Shown here: piece after piece, positions 55,661 through 63,826 of the stretch
Layout of the letters: each line of letters starts with the position of its first letter
Position numbering within the stretch: the stretch's first letter is position 1
Assembly: GCF_001423495.1 (NCBI RefSeq)
Contig: NZ_LMOG01000012.1
Coordinates: forward strand, 398,019 to 462,018
Length of the DNA stretch: 64,000 bases
Origin: Xanthomonas sp. Leaf131
GTDB lineage: Bacteria; Pseudomonadota; Gammaproteobacteria; Xanthomonadales; Xanthomonadaceae
Direction of reading: 5' to 3'
The notes under the pieces: model-generated
The model's database searches: none
What the model was told of the DNA's origin: nothing
Seen by the model: the letters and a program-made list of their open reading frames with translations, nothing else
Position numbers and translations under genes: made by a program

Positions 55661-56533
55661 ATGCGCCCTTTCTCCGATCCTCAGCTCACTCCCGCCACCG
55701 ACGACGGCTGGCGCCGGCAATGGTTCGACATCATCTACCGGCACGACACCCGCCCGTCGCGCAATTTCGATCTGATGCTGGTGGTGGCGATCCTCACCAG
55801 CGTGGTGGTGATCATGATCGACAGCGTGCCGCGCATCCATTCGCATTCGGCGCACTGGTTGGTGCCGCTAGAATGGGCGTTCACCGTGCTGTTCACCATC
55901 GAGTACGCGTTGCGTCTGGCAGTGGTGCGGCGCCCGCTGCATTACGCGCTCAGCATCTGGGGCGTGATCGATCTGCTCTCTATTTTGCCCAGCTATCTGT
56001 CGTTCTTCGTGCCTGGTGCGCAGACGCTATTGGTGGTGCGCGTGCTGCGCATCCTGCGGCTGTTTCGCATCCTCAAGCTCACCCGCTACATCGAAGAGAG
56101 CGGGCAGTTGGTGGACGCGCTGTGGCGCAGCCGGCGCAAGGTGCTGGTATTCCTGTTCAGCGTGCTCACCATTACCGTGATCGCCGGCGCCACGATGTAC
56201 GTGATCGAAGGCCCGCAACACGGGTTCACCAGCATTCCGACCAGCATGTACTGGGCCATCGTGACCATGGCCACGGTGGGCTTTGGCGACCTGGTGCCGC
56301 AGACCACGCTGGGCCGCTTCGTCACCTCGGCCTTGATCCTGATCGGCTACAGCATCATCGCCGTGCCTACCGGCATCTACACCGCCGAACTGGCCAGCAC
56401 GCTGCGCGAAGGCGGCCACACCGGCAAGCGCGACGTCCGCAATTGCCCGCGCTGCGGGCTGGAAGGCCATGCGCCGGATGCGCGTTATTGCCGGCAATGT
56501 GCAGAGCCGCTGCCGGAACTCTCCAACGGCTAA
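55661..56533 (+). CDS. Voltage-gated potassium channel-like protein with C-terminal zinc ribbon
   Basis: A 290-residue six-helix ion channel. The S4 segment is visible as RVLRILRLFRILKLTRY with regularly spaced arginines, and the selectivity filter is TVGFGD near residue 208. After the last helix the tail carries CPRCG and CRQC (about residues 261-279), a predicted four-cysteine zinc ribbon. That addition suggests a cytoplasmic sensing or assembly module. ATG at 55661 keeps the hydrophilic N-terminus short. Confidence 0.9.
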   Translation: MRPFSDPQLTPATDDGWRRQWFDIIYRHDTRPSRNFDLMLVVAILTSVVVIMIDSVPRIHSHSAHWLVPLEWAFTVLFTIEYALRLAVVRRPLHYALSIWGVIDLLSILPSYLSFFVPGAQTLLVVRVLRILRLFRILKLTRYIEESGQLVDALWRSRRKVLVFLFSVLTITVIAGATMYVIEGPQHGFTSIPTSMYWAIVTMATVGFGDLVPQTTLGRFVTSALILIGYSIIAVPTGIYTAELASTLREGGHTGKRDVRNCPRCGLEGHAPDARYCRQCAEPLPELSNG

Positions 56534-56607
56534 ATTGTCTTGGAGTGGTTGGGAAGTGCGGGTCGATCAGGTGTGGAGCGGCTGATCTGCAGGTTGGCTG
56601 CAGGGTC

Positions 56608-56704
56608 CTTGCCCGCCCACCCTCGCAGGACACGCCGCAAGTACGTCCTTGTAGGCTCTTACGCGGCATCCATGCCGCGTAAGGTCCCGCGACGGTGGGC
56701 GGGC
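56608..56704 (-). repeat. Composite repeat, module B, copy 3 (inverted)
   Basis: The arms at 56608-56631 and about 56684-56704 carry the inner stem CTTACGCGGCAT/ATGCCGCGTAAG. The sequence is the reverse complement of the 29.1-kb and 37.0-kb copies. Confidence 0.8.
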
Positions 56705-56809
56705 GCAATGCATGGCGTGCGTTTTCTGATAACGGCGCATCCTGCCAACTTTCCAACACAACGCGATCAACAGGCTGGCTTTCATCCAGTCACCGACCAA
56801 CTTTCTGGT

Positions 56810-56912
56810 GCGGTGTCCTCACCGATTGCGGGACCGTGTGGCGGCATGGATGCCGCCACCGAGCCTCCATGGACGGATTCACGGCGTGTCCCGCGAGCGG
56901 TGAGGACACCGC
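56810..56912 (-). repeat. Composite repeat, module A, copy 3 (inverted)
   Basis: 25-bp arms at 56810-56834 and 56888-56912, with the inner stem GTGGCGGCAT/ATGCCGCCAC. The arms read CCTCACCG/CGGTGAGG, paired throughout, where copy 1 has CCTCGCCG/CGGCGAGG. Confidence 0.85.
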
Positions 56913-57053
56913 GCCCTCGATCACTGAGCTCTCGATCACTGAGCTTTTGACTACATCTGAATTCAGCTACCACCGAAATAGCGGTGCCTTCGGAACTTGC
57001 ACAATCACCTGTTCGATGCGCTTGCACAACGCGACAGAGATGCGTACACAGCA

Positions 57054-57995
57054 TCAATGCGACATGCGGTTGCTCATATCGATCAGATCGTTGTAGCTGG
57101 CCAGCACTGCCTGCCGCGTACCGCCCGGCGGCATCGAACCGCTTTCCAGCAGCATCTGCTCGCTCTTGTTCAATGGTGTCTTGGTGCGGATACGCTCGAC
57201 CAGCCGCCCCGACTCGCGCGCCAGCTTGTCGGCGGAACGTTCCATGTGGCCCCACATCGCATCGCCCTGGCCGACCTTGGCTTTTTGCGCTTCTTCCAGA
57301 ATGCTCTGGTAACGCGTTAGCTGCGCCTGCGCTGCGGCAAGGTCCGGCGCGTCGTTGTCGAGCACCTGCACCAATTGCTTGCCTTCGCCGATGATCTTCA
57401 GGTGATACCAGGAGGCGCTGCGGCCTTCTTCCTTTTCGATCGCATCGATCTGCGCCTGGCGACGCATGTCCTCATTGTGTTCAAGCGCGGTGTTCATGGC
57501 TTCGCCGGCCTGGAAGAACGCGTGATAGGCCTGCATCAGCGGCGCATGTAGCGCCTTCATGCCCTTGCCGTCGTCGCGCAGATAATCCTCGCGGTCATAG
57601 TAGCGCACCGCTTCCCCGATACGTTCGTTGAGCGTGGTGAAACGTTCTTGATAGGTCTTGGCCACCGGGTCGAGCTCGGGGTTAGCCGGCGTTTGCGCCA
57701 ATGCCGCAGTCATTGGCGCGCCACATTCGTCCACGTGATGCGACAGCACCGTGCCCGGTGCATGGATACCGCTTTCCTTGCCGGTCGGACCAGCCTCGGG
57801 GTCCTGCATCCAGCCGATGTACTGCTGGTAGCTCTCATGGATCGGCTGCTCGACGCCATTGAAGCAGGCGATGTAGGCATTGATCTTGTCGGCGCCTTCA
57901 ACCGCAGCAGCGGGTGCGTCTTTCTGGCAGCCGGCAAGCAGCGCGGCGAAAGCCATCGCCGCGGTGAGCGGCGCATAACGAAGTTGATGGGTCAT
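57054..57995 (-). CDS. DUF3829/YiiG-like lipoprotein (paralogue 1)
   Basis: A 313-residue lipoprotein: the signal peptide ends in LLAGC (Cys about 22). The mature part is alpha-helical with many charged residues and the family features YIACFNGVEQPIHESYQQYIGWM near the start. It matches the next gene product in layout (domain order, GPTGKESG/GPTGRESG motif, C-terminal TRQAVLASYNDLIDMSNR against SRKLLNTYNALVSESNR), so the two arose by tandem duplication. Start at 57995 has GGAAC upstream; ATG 58007 is possible. Function unknown. Confidence 0.85.
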   Translation of the reverse strand: MTHQLRYAPLTAAMAFAALLAGCQKDAPAAAVEGADKINAYIACFNGVEQPIHESYQQYIGWMQDPEAGPTGKESGIHAPGTVLSHHVDECGAPMTAALAQTPANPELDPVAKTYQERFTTLNERIGEAVRYYDREDYLRDDGKGMKALHAPLMQAYHAFFQAGEAMNTALEHNEDMRRQAQIDAIEKEEGRSASWYHLKIIGEGKQLVQVLDNDAPDLAAAQAQLTRYQSILEEAQKAKVGQGDAMWGHMERSADKLARESGRLVERIRTKTPLNKSEQMLLESGSMPPGGTRQAVLASYNDLIDMSNRMSH

Positions 57996-58104
57996 CTTGC
58001 GTTCCATTGATGGGTTGAAGAAGGTGGCGCCGCAGCGTGCGGCCGAATGACATCTGGCGCAGCCGACAGCCCGGCACACGAACGATGGCTAAGGACAGCA
58101 GTGC

Positions 58105-59085
58105 TTATTCACGATTGCTTTCGGACACCAGTGCGTTGTAGGTGTTGAGCAACTTGCGCGACGAGCCTTCGGGCGCCAGCGAGGGGCTATTCAACCAGCC
58201 CTGTTCCAGCTTGCTATAGGGCGTTTTTTCTACCACGCGTTTCACCCGCGCCTTGGCTTGTCTACGGAAGGTTTCTGCAGCGGTTTCGAAGCTGTTCCAG
58301 GTCAGCTTGCCCGGCTCCTGATCGGCCACCTTGGCATGCGCCTCATCGGAGAGACGGTTGAAGCCGTCCAGCAGCGCGGTGACACGTGGCACGTCGAACT
58401 GATCCTCTTCCAGCGCATCGGCGATCTTCTTGGCGTCGAGCATCATCGCCAGCCGGTAGTACTCGCGCGTGCGGCCCTCGCCCCGCTCCACCATCTTGAG
58501 TTTTTCGCGTTGCGCCGCGTCGTTTTGTATGTCCAGTTCGGCGCTGAAGATGGTACTGGCATCGGCGTAGGTCGCCAGCGCATCCATCAACTCCGGATGC
58601 AGCTGTTTGCCCTTGGCGAACTGGTCGTCTTCGTAGTCCTGCCGCGTGTAGTAATCGGCCACTACGTGACTGATCGGCTGCAGCGCCCTCAATGCCGCGC
58701 GGTAGTCGCGTGCCGCATTGTCCAATGCAGACAGCGATGGTTTCGCCGCAGCGGCCGCACTGATCGGCGCATCGCACTGCTTCATGTCGTCGTGGTCGAT
58801 ATCGTACGGACCGGTCATGCCGGACTCGCGACCGGTCGGGCCGGCGAATGGGTTCTGCATCCAGCCGGTGTAGTACTTTGCGCCGGCGTGCACTTTTGCG
58901 TTGACGCGGTTGAAGCAGTCGATGTAGGCGCCGAGCTTGGCGTTGACGCCTTGCAAGGAATCCAGCTGTTTTTCAGTCGTCTTGGTATCGGCACCGGTTG
59001 CAGGCTGCTGCGACTTGCCGCCACAGGCGGTCGCCAGCACGGACACGCAAGCCACCAGGACAAGCACACGGAACTTCGGAGACAC
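58105..59085 (-). CDS. DUF3829/YiiG-like lipoprotein (paralogue 2)
   Basis: A 326-residue lipoprotein with a signal peptide ending LATAC (Cys about 21) if translation starts at the GTG at 59085, which has AGGGA upstream. A TTG at 59133 is the longer alternative. The mature protein resembles its neighbour: DCFNRVNAKVHAGAKYYTGW at the N-terminus and a long helical body. The 109-bp gap shows no terminator, so the pair is probably one transcription unit. Function unknown. Confidence 0.82.
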   Translation of the reverse strand: MSPKFRVLVLVACVSVLATACGGKSQQPATGADTKTTEKQLDSLQGVNAKLGAYIDCFNRVNAKVHAGAKYYTGWMQNPFAGPTGRESGMTGPYDIDHDDMKQCDAPISAAAAAKPSLSALDNAARDYRAALRALQPISHVVADYYTRQDYEDDQFAKGKQLHPELMDALATYADASTIFSAELDIQNDAAQREKLKMVERGEGRTREYYRLAMMLDAKKIADALEEDQFDVPRVTALLDGFNRLSDEAHAKVADQEPGKLTWNSFETAAETFRRQAKARVKRVVEKTPYSKLEQGWLNSPSLAPEGSSRKLLNTYNALVSESNRE

Positions 59086-59305
59086 GCGCAGTACATCCCT
59101 GTTGGAAACGTTTTCAGCCGCGCACCATAACAAACCCTACTGTGAACTTTTTGTGCTCACTTCAGGACGCGCATGCCTTGGCTGACACTCCAACACGCGA
59201 CTGCGTGTCTGCCATATCCACCACCCTTCGAATCGCGGTACCCCCGCACGCCGATTGCCGACCGCCCTCGGTATCCAGCCAAGCGCGCTGCGATGTTCGC
59301 CGCAC

Positions 59306-60121
59306 TCAGTCGAGAAACAGATCCGGCAACAACGCCCGCGATGAATCCACTGCATAGCCGCTCAGATCGGTGACGCCGGCCTGCGCCAGCACCTCGTCAT
59401 CGATCAGGAACTGGCCATGAAATCCGGCCGCCTCGCGCGTGAGCACTGCATGCGCGGCGTCGGCCATGATCTCCGGCCGGCGACATGCAGCGGCATCCAC
59501 GCCATCGATCATGTTGATCGCATCGGTGGCGATCACGGTGCGTGGCCATAGCGCGTTGACCGCCACGCCTTGCGGGCCGAACTCGGCTGCCAGCCCCAGG
59601 GTCACCAGACTCATCCCCATTTTGGCCAGGGTGTAGCCGGTATGCGCGCCCCACCACGCCGGGTTCAACGACGGCGGCGGCGCCAGGGTGAGGATATGCG
59701 GATTGGTCGCCTGCAACAGATGCGGCAGGCAGGCCTGCGCGCACAGAAAACTGCCACGCGCATTGACCTGCTGCATCAGATCGAAGCGCTTCATCGGCGT
59801 GTCCAACGTGCCCCGCAACCAGATCGCGCTGGCATTGTTGACCAGGATGTCGATACCGCCGAATGTCTCGACCGTCGCGGCAACCGCCGCACGCACCTGC
59901 TCTTCTTCGCGGATATCGCACTTGAGCGCCAGCGCCTGCCCACCGGCCGCAATCACCGCCTCGGCCGCGCTATGGATGGTGCCCGGCAACTTGGGATTGG
60001 CCACTGCCGATTTGGCCGCAATCGCCACATTGGCGCCATCGCGCGCCGCCCGCAACGCAATCGCCAAGCCAATCCCGCGCGAGGCACCGGTGATGAACAG
60101 GGTTTTGCCGTTTAAGGTCAT
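59306..60121 (-). CDS. Short-chain dehydrogenase, HSDL2-like
   Basis: A 271-residue SDR. The cofactor motif is FITGASRGIG (about residues 9-18), NNAS replaces the usual NNAG, and the catalytic Tyr-x3-Lys is YTLAK near 165-170 (in HTGYTLAKMGMSL). The catalytic Ser position reads as APPPS, unlike classical SDRs, so the active site may be altered; human HSDL2-type members share this pattern. A GGGAATC-type repeat touches its start. Confidence 0.85.
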   Translation of the reverse strand: MTLNGKTLFITGASRGIGLAIALRAARDGANVAIAAKSAVANPKLPGTIHSAAEAVIAAGGQALALKCDIREEEQVRAAVAATVETFGGIDILVNNASAIWLRGTLDTPMKRFDLMQQVNARGSFLCAQACLPHLLQATNPHILTLAPPPSLNPAWWGAHTGYTLAKMGMSLVTLGLAAEFGPQGVAVNALWPRTVIATDAINMIDGVDAAACRRPEIMADAAHAVLTREAAGFHGQFLIDDEVLAQAGVTDLSGYAVDSSRALLPDLFLD

Positions 60122-60243
60122 GGGAATCGGGAACCGAGAATGGGGAATCGCAAGAGCTTAGCGTCTTGAACGTCCAGCGGCCGACGCACGATCAGCTGCC
60201 GCGATGCGTTCTACCAATTCCCTACTCCCGATTCCCGATTACC
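60119..60243. repeat. GGGAATC-type inverted-repeat element, copy 5
   Basis: It opens CATGGGAATCGGGAACCGAG at the SDR start codon and closes with TTCCCTACTCCCGATTCCCG before the kinase-like gene stop. The middle 70 bp is unique. Confidence 0.6.
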
Positions 60244-60249
60244 AGCACT

Positions 60250-60909
60250 TCAAGGCTTCGGCCCCTGCCCCTCGTTGTCTTCCCAATGCAATACGCGGCG
60301 GGTGACGAAGCGGTAGACCGGTTTGCCGGTGGCGAACCACAGCTCGCGGACCCAAGAGGTGCGCTTGAGCACGCGGCGTTCCACCGGGGTGATGGCGGCC
60401 GGGCAATACATGCGCTTGTGCTTGAGCAGATGGCGCAGATCCTCGCGTGCAAGCAGACGCATCCAGCGCGCGCGGGGATTGCCGCGCACCGCCAGCTGGA
60501 AATCGATCACCGCCGGGCTGCCGTCGTCCTGCACCAGCCAGTTGGCTTCCTTGGCCAGGTCGTTGTGCGCCACCCCGCAGCGATGCAGCTGCTGCAACAA
60601 CTTGCGCGCGGTGCGGAAGTAGGCCAGATCGCCGCGCGGCGGGCGCTGGTACATCGCATCGCCGGCCAGATAGCTGCGATCCAGCTGACGCCCGTCCCAG
60701 CGCAACAGCCGCGGCGTCCGCGGCAAGCCGTCCAACTGACGCAAGGCCAAGGCTTCGCGTCGCGCCAACCACCAGGCCACGCCGCGCAACAGCCACGGCG
60801 CCACGCTCAGGTCGCGCCGTACGAACACGCGATCGCCGTCGCGGATCAACAGGATGCGCCCGAAGGTATCGGACTTCAGCGGCAGATGGTCGGCGGGATC
60901 GTCACTCAT
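60250..60909 (-). CDS. Small RIO/lipopolysaccharide kinase-like protein
   Basis: A 219-residue protein with the kinase C-lobe motifs HNDL (115-118, catalytic loop HNDLAKEANW) and VIDFQ (135-138, DFG variant). The N-lobe is short and lacks an obvious glycine loop or catalytic Lys, so whether it has kinase activity is open. Start at 60909 (MSDDPADHLP) is chosen over a longer frame. No signal or membrane helix. It is divergent from the DedA fusion gene. Confidence 0.8.
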   Translation of the reverse strand: MSDDPADHLPLKSDTFGRILLIRDGDRVFVRRDLSVAPWLLRGVAWWLARREALALRQLDGLPRTPRLLRWDGRQLDRSYLAGDAMYQRPPRGDLAYFRTARKLLQQLHRCGVAHNDLAKEANWLVQDDGSPAVIDFQLAVRGNPRARWMRLLAREDLRHLLKHKRMYCPAAITPVERRVLKRTSWVRELWFATGKPVYRFVTRRVLHWEDNEGQGPKP

Positions 60910-61059
60910 CCCTGCATTGTAGGCGGGCCGTCCGCCTCGCCACACAGCGCGCGTTGCCTGCGTGTCACACAAGCGTGCAACGTTGCCCGCTCGCAACCTG
61001 AGGTGAAGCAGGCAGACCGATGTGATGACGGCGCAAGTCCCCTCGTCGCCACGCCCAAC

Positions 61060-61065
61060 TATAAT
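61060..61065 (+). promoter_or_regulatory. Consensus -10 TATAAT just before the DedA fusion gene
   Basis: TATAAT ends 6 bp before the ATG at 61072. If used, transcription would start at or next to the A of the ATG, giving a leaderless mRNA. A -35 is not evident. Confidence 0.5.
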
Positions 61066-61071
61066 TCGGCA

Positions 61072-63159
61072 ATGAACTCATGGATCGACGCCACGCTGGA
61101 GTGGATCGGACACCACCCCACCTTGGCTGGCGTGGTGATCTTTGCCATCGCATTTTGCGATGCTGTGATCGTGCTCGGCGCTATCGTGCCGGCGCTGCCG
61201 TTGCTGTTCGCCATCGGCGTGTTGATCGGGCTCGGCCAGATCAACGGGCCGTATGCGGTGGTCTGCGCCACGTTGGGCGCCTTCGTCGGCGATGCGCTGA
61301 GCTTTTGGGTGGGCCATCGCTGGGGTCACCAGCTGCATACCTATTGGCCGTTTCGCCGCTACCCGCAATTGCTGGAACGCGGCGAGCTGCTGTTCCGGCG
61401 CAATGCCTTCAAGAGCATTCTGATCGCCCGCTACGTGGGCGCGGTGCGGCCGTTCGTGCCGGCCATCGCCGGCATGTCGCACATGCCGTTCAAGCGCTAT
61501 TTGTTTGCCAGCGGCCTGGCCTGCATCTCGTGGGCGCTGCTGTTTCTCGTGCCGGGCTGGGTGCTGGGCACCGCCTACGACGCGGTGGCGGCAGTGGCCG
61601 GGCGTTTGTTCGTGGTAGTCACGCTGCTGGTCGCGGTGATCGGGCTGGCCTGGGCGGTGGTGCTGTACTCGTATCGCTGGTCGGCCGGCCATCTGGATGC
61701 GCTGCTTGCGCGGCTGCTGGAGTGGTCGCATCGGCATCCGGTGCTGGGCAACTGGTCGGTGGGCGTGTTCGACCCGCGCCGTCGCGAGTCGGTGCCGCTG
61801 GCGATGATGGCGTTGATGCTGCTGCTGTTGGGCTGGGGCTGGTTCGTGCTGTTGATGGTGGTACTGGCGCATGGCGAGCCGCTGCGCGTGGACCTGGCCG
61901 TGCACGATCTGATGCTGGCACTGCGCAACCCGTTGGCCGACTACCCGATGGTGGCGCTGGCCTCGCTGGGCGACTGGCAGGTGCTGTTGCCGGCGATCGC
62001 TGCGGCGATGGGTTACCTGGCCTGGCGCCGACGCTGGATGGCGGTGGCGCATTGGGTGATCGCGCTGGCCTTTGGCCTGGCGTTGACCCAGTTGCTGGGC
62101 GCCACCGTGCAGGTGGTGCGCCCGCCTGCCGCCAGCAGCGGCTTCGGGTTCCCTTCGGTAGCGGTCACCATGGCCACGATTGGTTTTGGCTTTTTCGCGC
62201 TGTTGATCGCGCGCGAGTTGCCCGGCCGGCGGCGGGTGTGGCCGTATCTGGTCAGCGGCGCAATCGTCTCGCTGATCGGCTTCGCACGGTTGTACCTGGG
62301 CGCGCATTGGCTCAGCGACGTGGTCGGCGGCATGTTGTTCGGCATCTTCTGGCTCCTGGTACTGGGCATTGCCTATCGCCGTCGCGCCACGCGTGCGTTC
62401 TGGGTCAAGCCGGTGTCGTGGATTTTCTATGGCGTGTTCCTGACCTGCGCGATCGTGTTCGCACCGCGCAACCTGGAAGCCAAGCTGGCCAAGTTCGAAC
62501 CACCGCCGCCGTTGTTGATGGAGTTGCCAGCGAATGACTGGTGGGAAGGCCAATGGCGCCTGCTGCCTGCACGCCGCAACGAATTCGACGACGACCAGCG
62601 CTGGCCGCTGGACGTGCAACTGGCCGGCCCGCTCGCACCGCTGCAGCACCAGTTGGAAGCGCGCGGCTGGCGGATGCAACCGCAGGCCGGTTGGGAACAA
62701 GCGCTGCATCTGCTCGATGTCAGCGGCCGCCCGGACGAGGTGCCGATCTTGCCGGCCACCCTGGATACGCAGGTCGAAGCGCTGTTGATGGTGCGTCATG
62801 CCGCGCCCGGCCATGTGCATGTGCTGCGCTTGTGGCCGGCGGCCGCACGCTTGCAACCGGACGCACAACCGCTGTGGGTGGGCAGTACCCAGACGCTGCG
62901 CTACAGCCGCCACTTCAGCCTGATCGGACTGTGGTATCCACTGCGGGGCGTAGACCCGGCGCTGAGCGCATTGCGCGAGGCACTGGACCCGTTGCCGTAT
63001 CGCATCGAACAACGTCGACGCTCGCAGGTGCCGGTGATGTTGATCGACAGCACGTCGGGCGATGCGGTGCGCGGTGAGGACAAAGACAACGCCGCACCGC
63101 AGACAGAAACCACCGCGTCCGATTCGACTGCATCGGATGCGTCACAACAGCGTCGTTGA
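61072..63159 (+). CDS. DedA-PAP2-LssY three-domain membrane protein
   Basis: A 695-residue inner-membrane protein. Residues about 1-200 form a DedA/VTT domain (FRRNAFKSILIARYVGAVRPF with the conserved Arg/Pro), about 240-440 a PAP2-type domain, and about 480-650 a soluble LssY C-terminal domain. In the PAP2 part the C3 motif RLYLGAHWLSD is intact, but the C1 Lys is missing (VQVVRPPA) and PSGH reads PSVA, so phosphatase activity may be lost. DedA proteins are lipid scramblases or flippases, so a role in lipid carrier recycling is plausible. No ribosome site is seen before the ATG. Confidence 0.88.
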   Translation: MNSWIDATLEWIGHHPTLAGVVIFAIAFCDAVIVLGAIVPALPLLFAIGVLIGLGQINGPYAVVCATLGAFVGDALSFWVGHRWGHQLHTYWPFRRYPQLLERGELLFRRNAFKSILIARYVGAVRPFVPAIAGMSHMPFKRYLFASGLACISWALLFLVPGWVLGTAYDAVAAVAGRLFVVVTLLVAVIGLAWAVVLYSYRWSAGHLDALLARLLEWSHRHPVLGNWSVGVFDPRRRESVPLAMMALMLLLLGWGWFVLLMVVLAHGEPLRVDLAVHDLMLALRNPLADYPMVALASLGDWQVLLPAIAAAMGYLAWRRRWMAVAHWVIALAFGLALTQLLGATVQVVRPPAASSGFGFPSVAVTMATIGFGFFALLIARELPGRRRVWPYLVSGAIVSLIGFARLYLGAHWLSDVVGGMLFGIFWLLVLGIAYRRRATRAFWVKPVSWIFYGVFLTCAIVFAPRNLEAKLAKFEPPPPLLMELPANDWWEGQWRLLPARRNEFDDDQRWPLDVQLAGPLAPLQHQLEARGWRMQPQAGWEQALHLLDVSGRPDEVPILPATLDTQVEALLMVRHAAPGHVHVLRLWPAAARLQPDAQPLWVGSTQTLRYSRHFSLIGLWYPLRGVDPALSALREALDPLPYRIEQRRRSQVPVMLIDSTSGDAVRGEDKDNAAPQTETTASDSTASDASQQRR

Positions 63160-63343
63160 TAGATCAGGCAACGGCGGCGATCGGCCGGAGATCGCGCAGT
63201 CCTGTAGATAAGAGCTGCCAACAAAACCGCTTGAACGCTGTATCAATGGCGGCAAGGCGTTAGCTTCGCTTAGGTGTACCCCGAGTGTTTAGATCAACAA
63301 CCTGGTTAGTCGAGCGCGCGGTGCCCTCGCCAAAGAGTCTGCT
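63160..63343. other. Gene-free region before the tandem repeat array
   Basis: It holds only the truncated start of module A (63318-63331, GCGGTGCCCTCGCC). The sequence then jumps to what normally follows the right arm, so the module lost its centre. Confidence 0.6.
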
Positions 63344-63344
63344 G

Positions 63345-63826
63345 GTTGCTTTGTTGAAAACATGCACATCGGCCTTCTTGACTGGTCCTTGCCCGCCCAC
63401 CGTCGCGGGACCTTACGCGGCATGGATGCCGCGTAAGAGCCTACAAGGACGTACTTGCGGCGTGTCCCGCGATGGTGGGTGGGCAAGGGCCCTGCAGCCA
63501 AGCCGCAGATCAGCCGCTCTGCAATCGACTCGCCGTCTGCTTTGCTTAAAACCATGCACACCGACCATCTTGATTGGTCCTTGCCCGCTCACCGTCGCGG
63601 GACCTTACGTGGCATGGATGCCGCGTAAGAGCCTACAAGGACGTACTTGCGGCGTGTCCCGCGATGGTGGGTGGGCAAGGGCCCTGCAGCCAAGCCGCAG
63701 ATCAGCCGCTCTGCAATCGACTCGCCGTCTCCTTTGCTTAAAACCATGCACACCGACCATCTTGATTGGTCCTTGCCCGCTCACCGTCGCGGGACCTTAC
63801 GCGGCATGGATGCCGCGTAAGAGCCT
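63345..63826 (+). repeat. 192-bp tandem array of module B (two and a half units)
   Basis: Module B plus about 90 bp of flank is repeated with a period of exactly 192 bp: the arms start at 63388, 63580 and 63772. The first two copies have the full arm pair; the third stops after GAGCCT at 63826, where the sequence changes. The intervening block GGGCCCTGCAGCCAAGCCGC is identical in the first two copies. 192 is divisible by three, which keeps spurious frames open. Confidence 0.85.

Larger units (their letters stand above)
56534..57053. other. Gene-free region holding composite repeat copy 3
   Basis: About 520 bp between the ion channel and DUF3829 genes hold modules B and A in inverted order and orientation. 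A short tandem duplication CTCGATCACTGAG occurs at 56916-56945. The rest shows nothing recognisable. Confidence 0.65.

Noticed and set aside
56916..56945. Short duplication CTCGATCACTGAG as an insertion target-site duplication
   Set aside because: The two copies are adjacent with only CT between them, so no element is bounded by them; it is a simple tandem duplication.
61078..63012. A 644-codon minus-strand frame opposite the DedA fusion gene
   Set aside because: Very rich in Gln, His and Arg, as expected for the complement of membrane-protein codons; no start signals.
63345..63826. CRISPR-like array
   Set aside because: Units are 192 bp with near-identical spacers and large inverted repeats, unlike CRISPR repeats of 25-40 bp with unique spacers.
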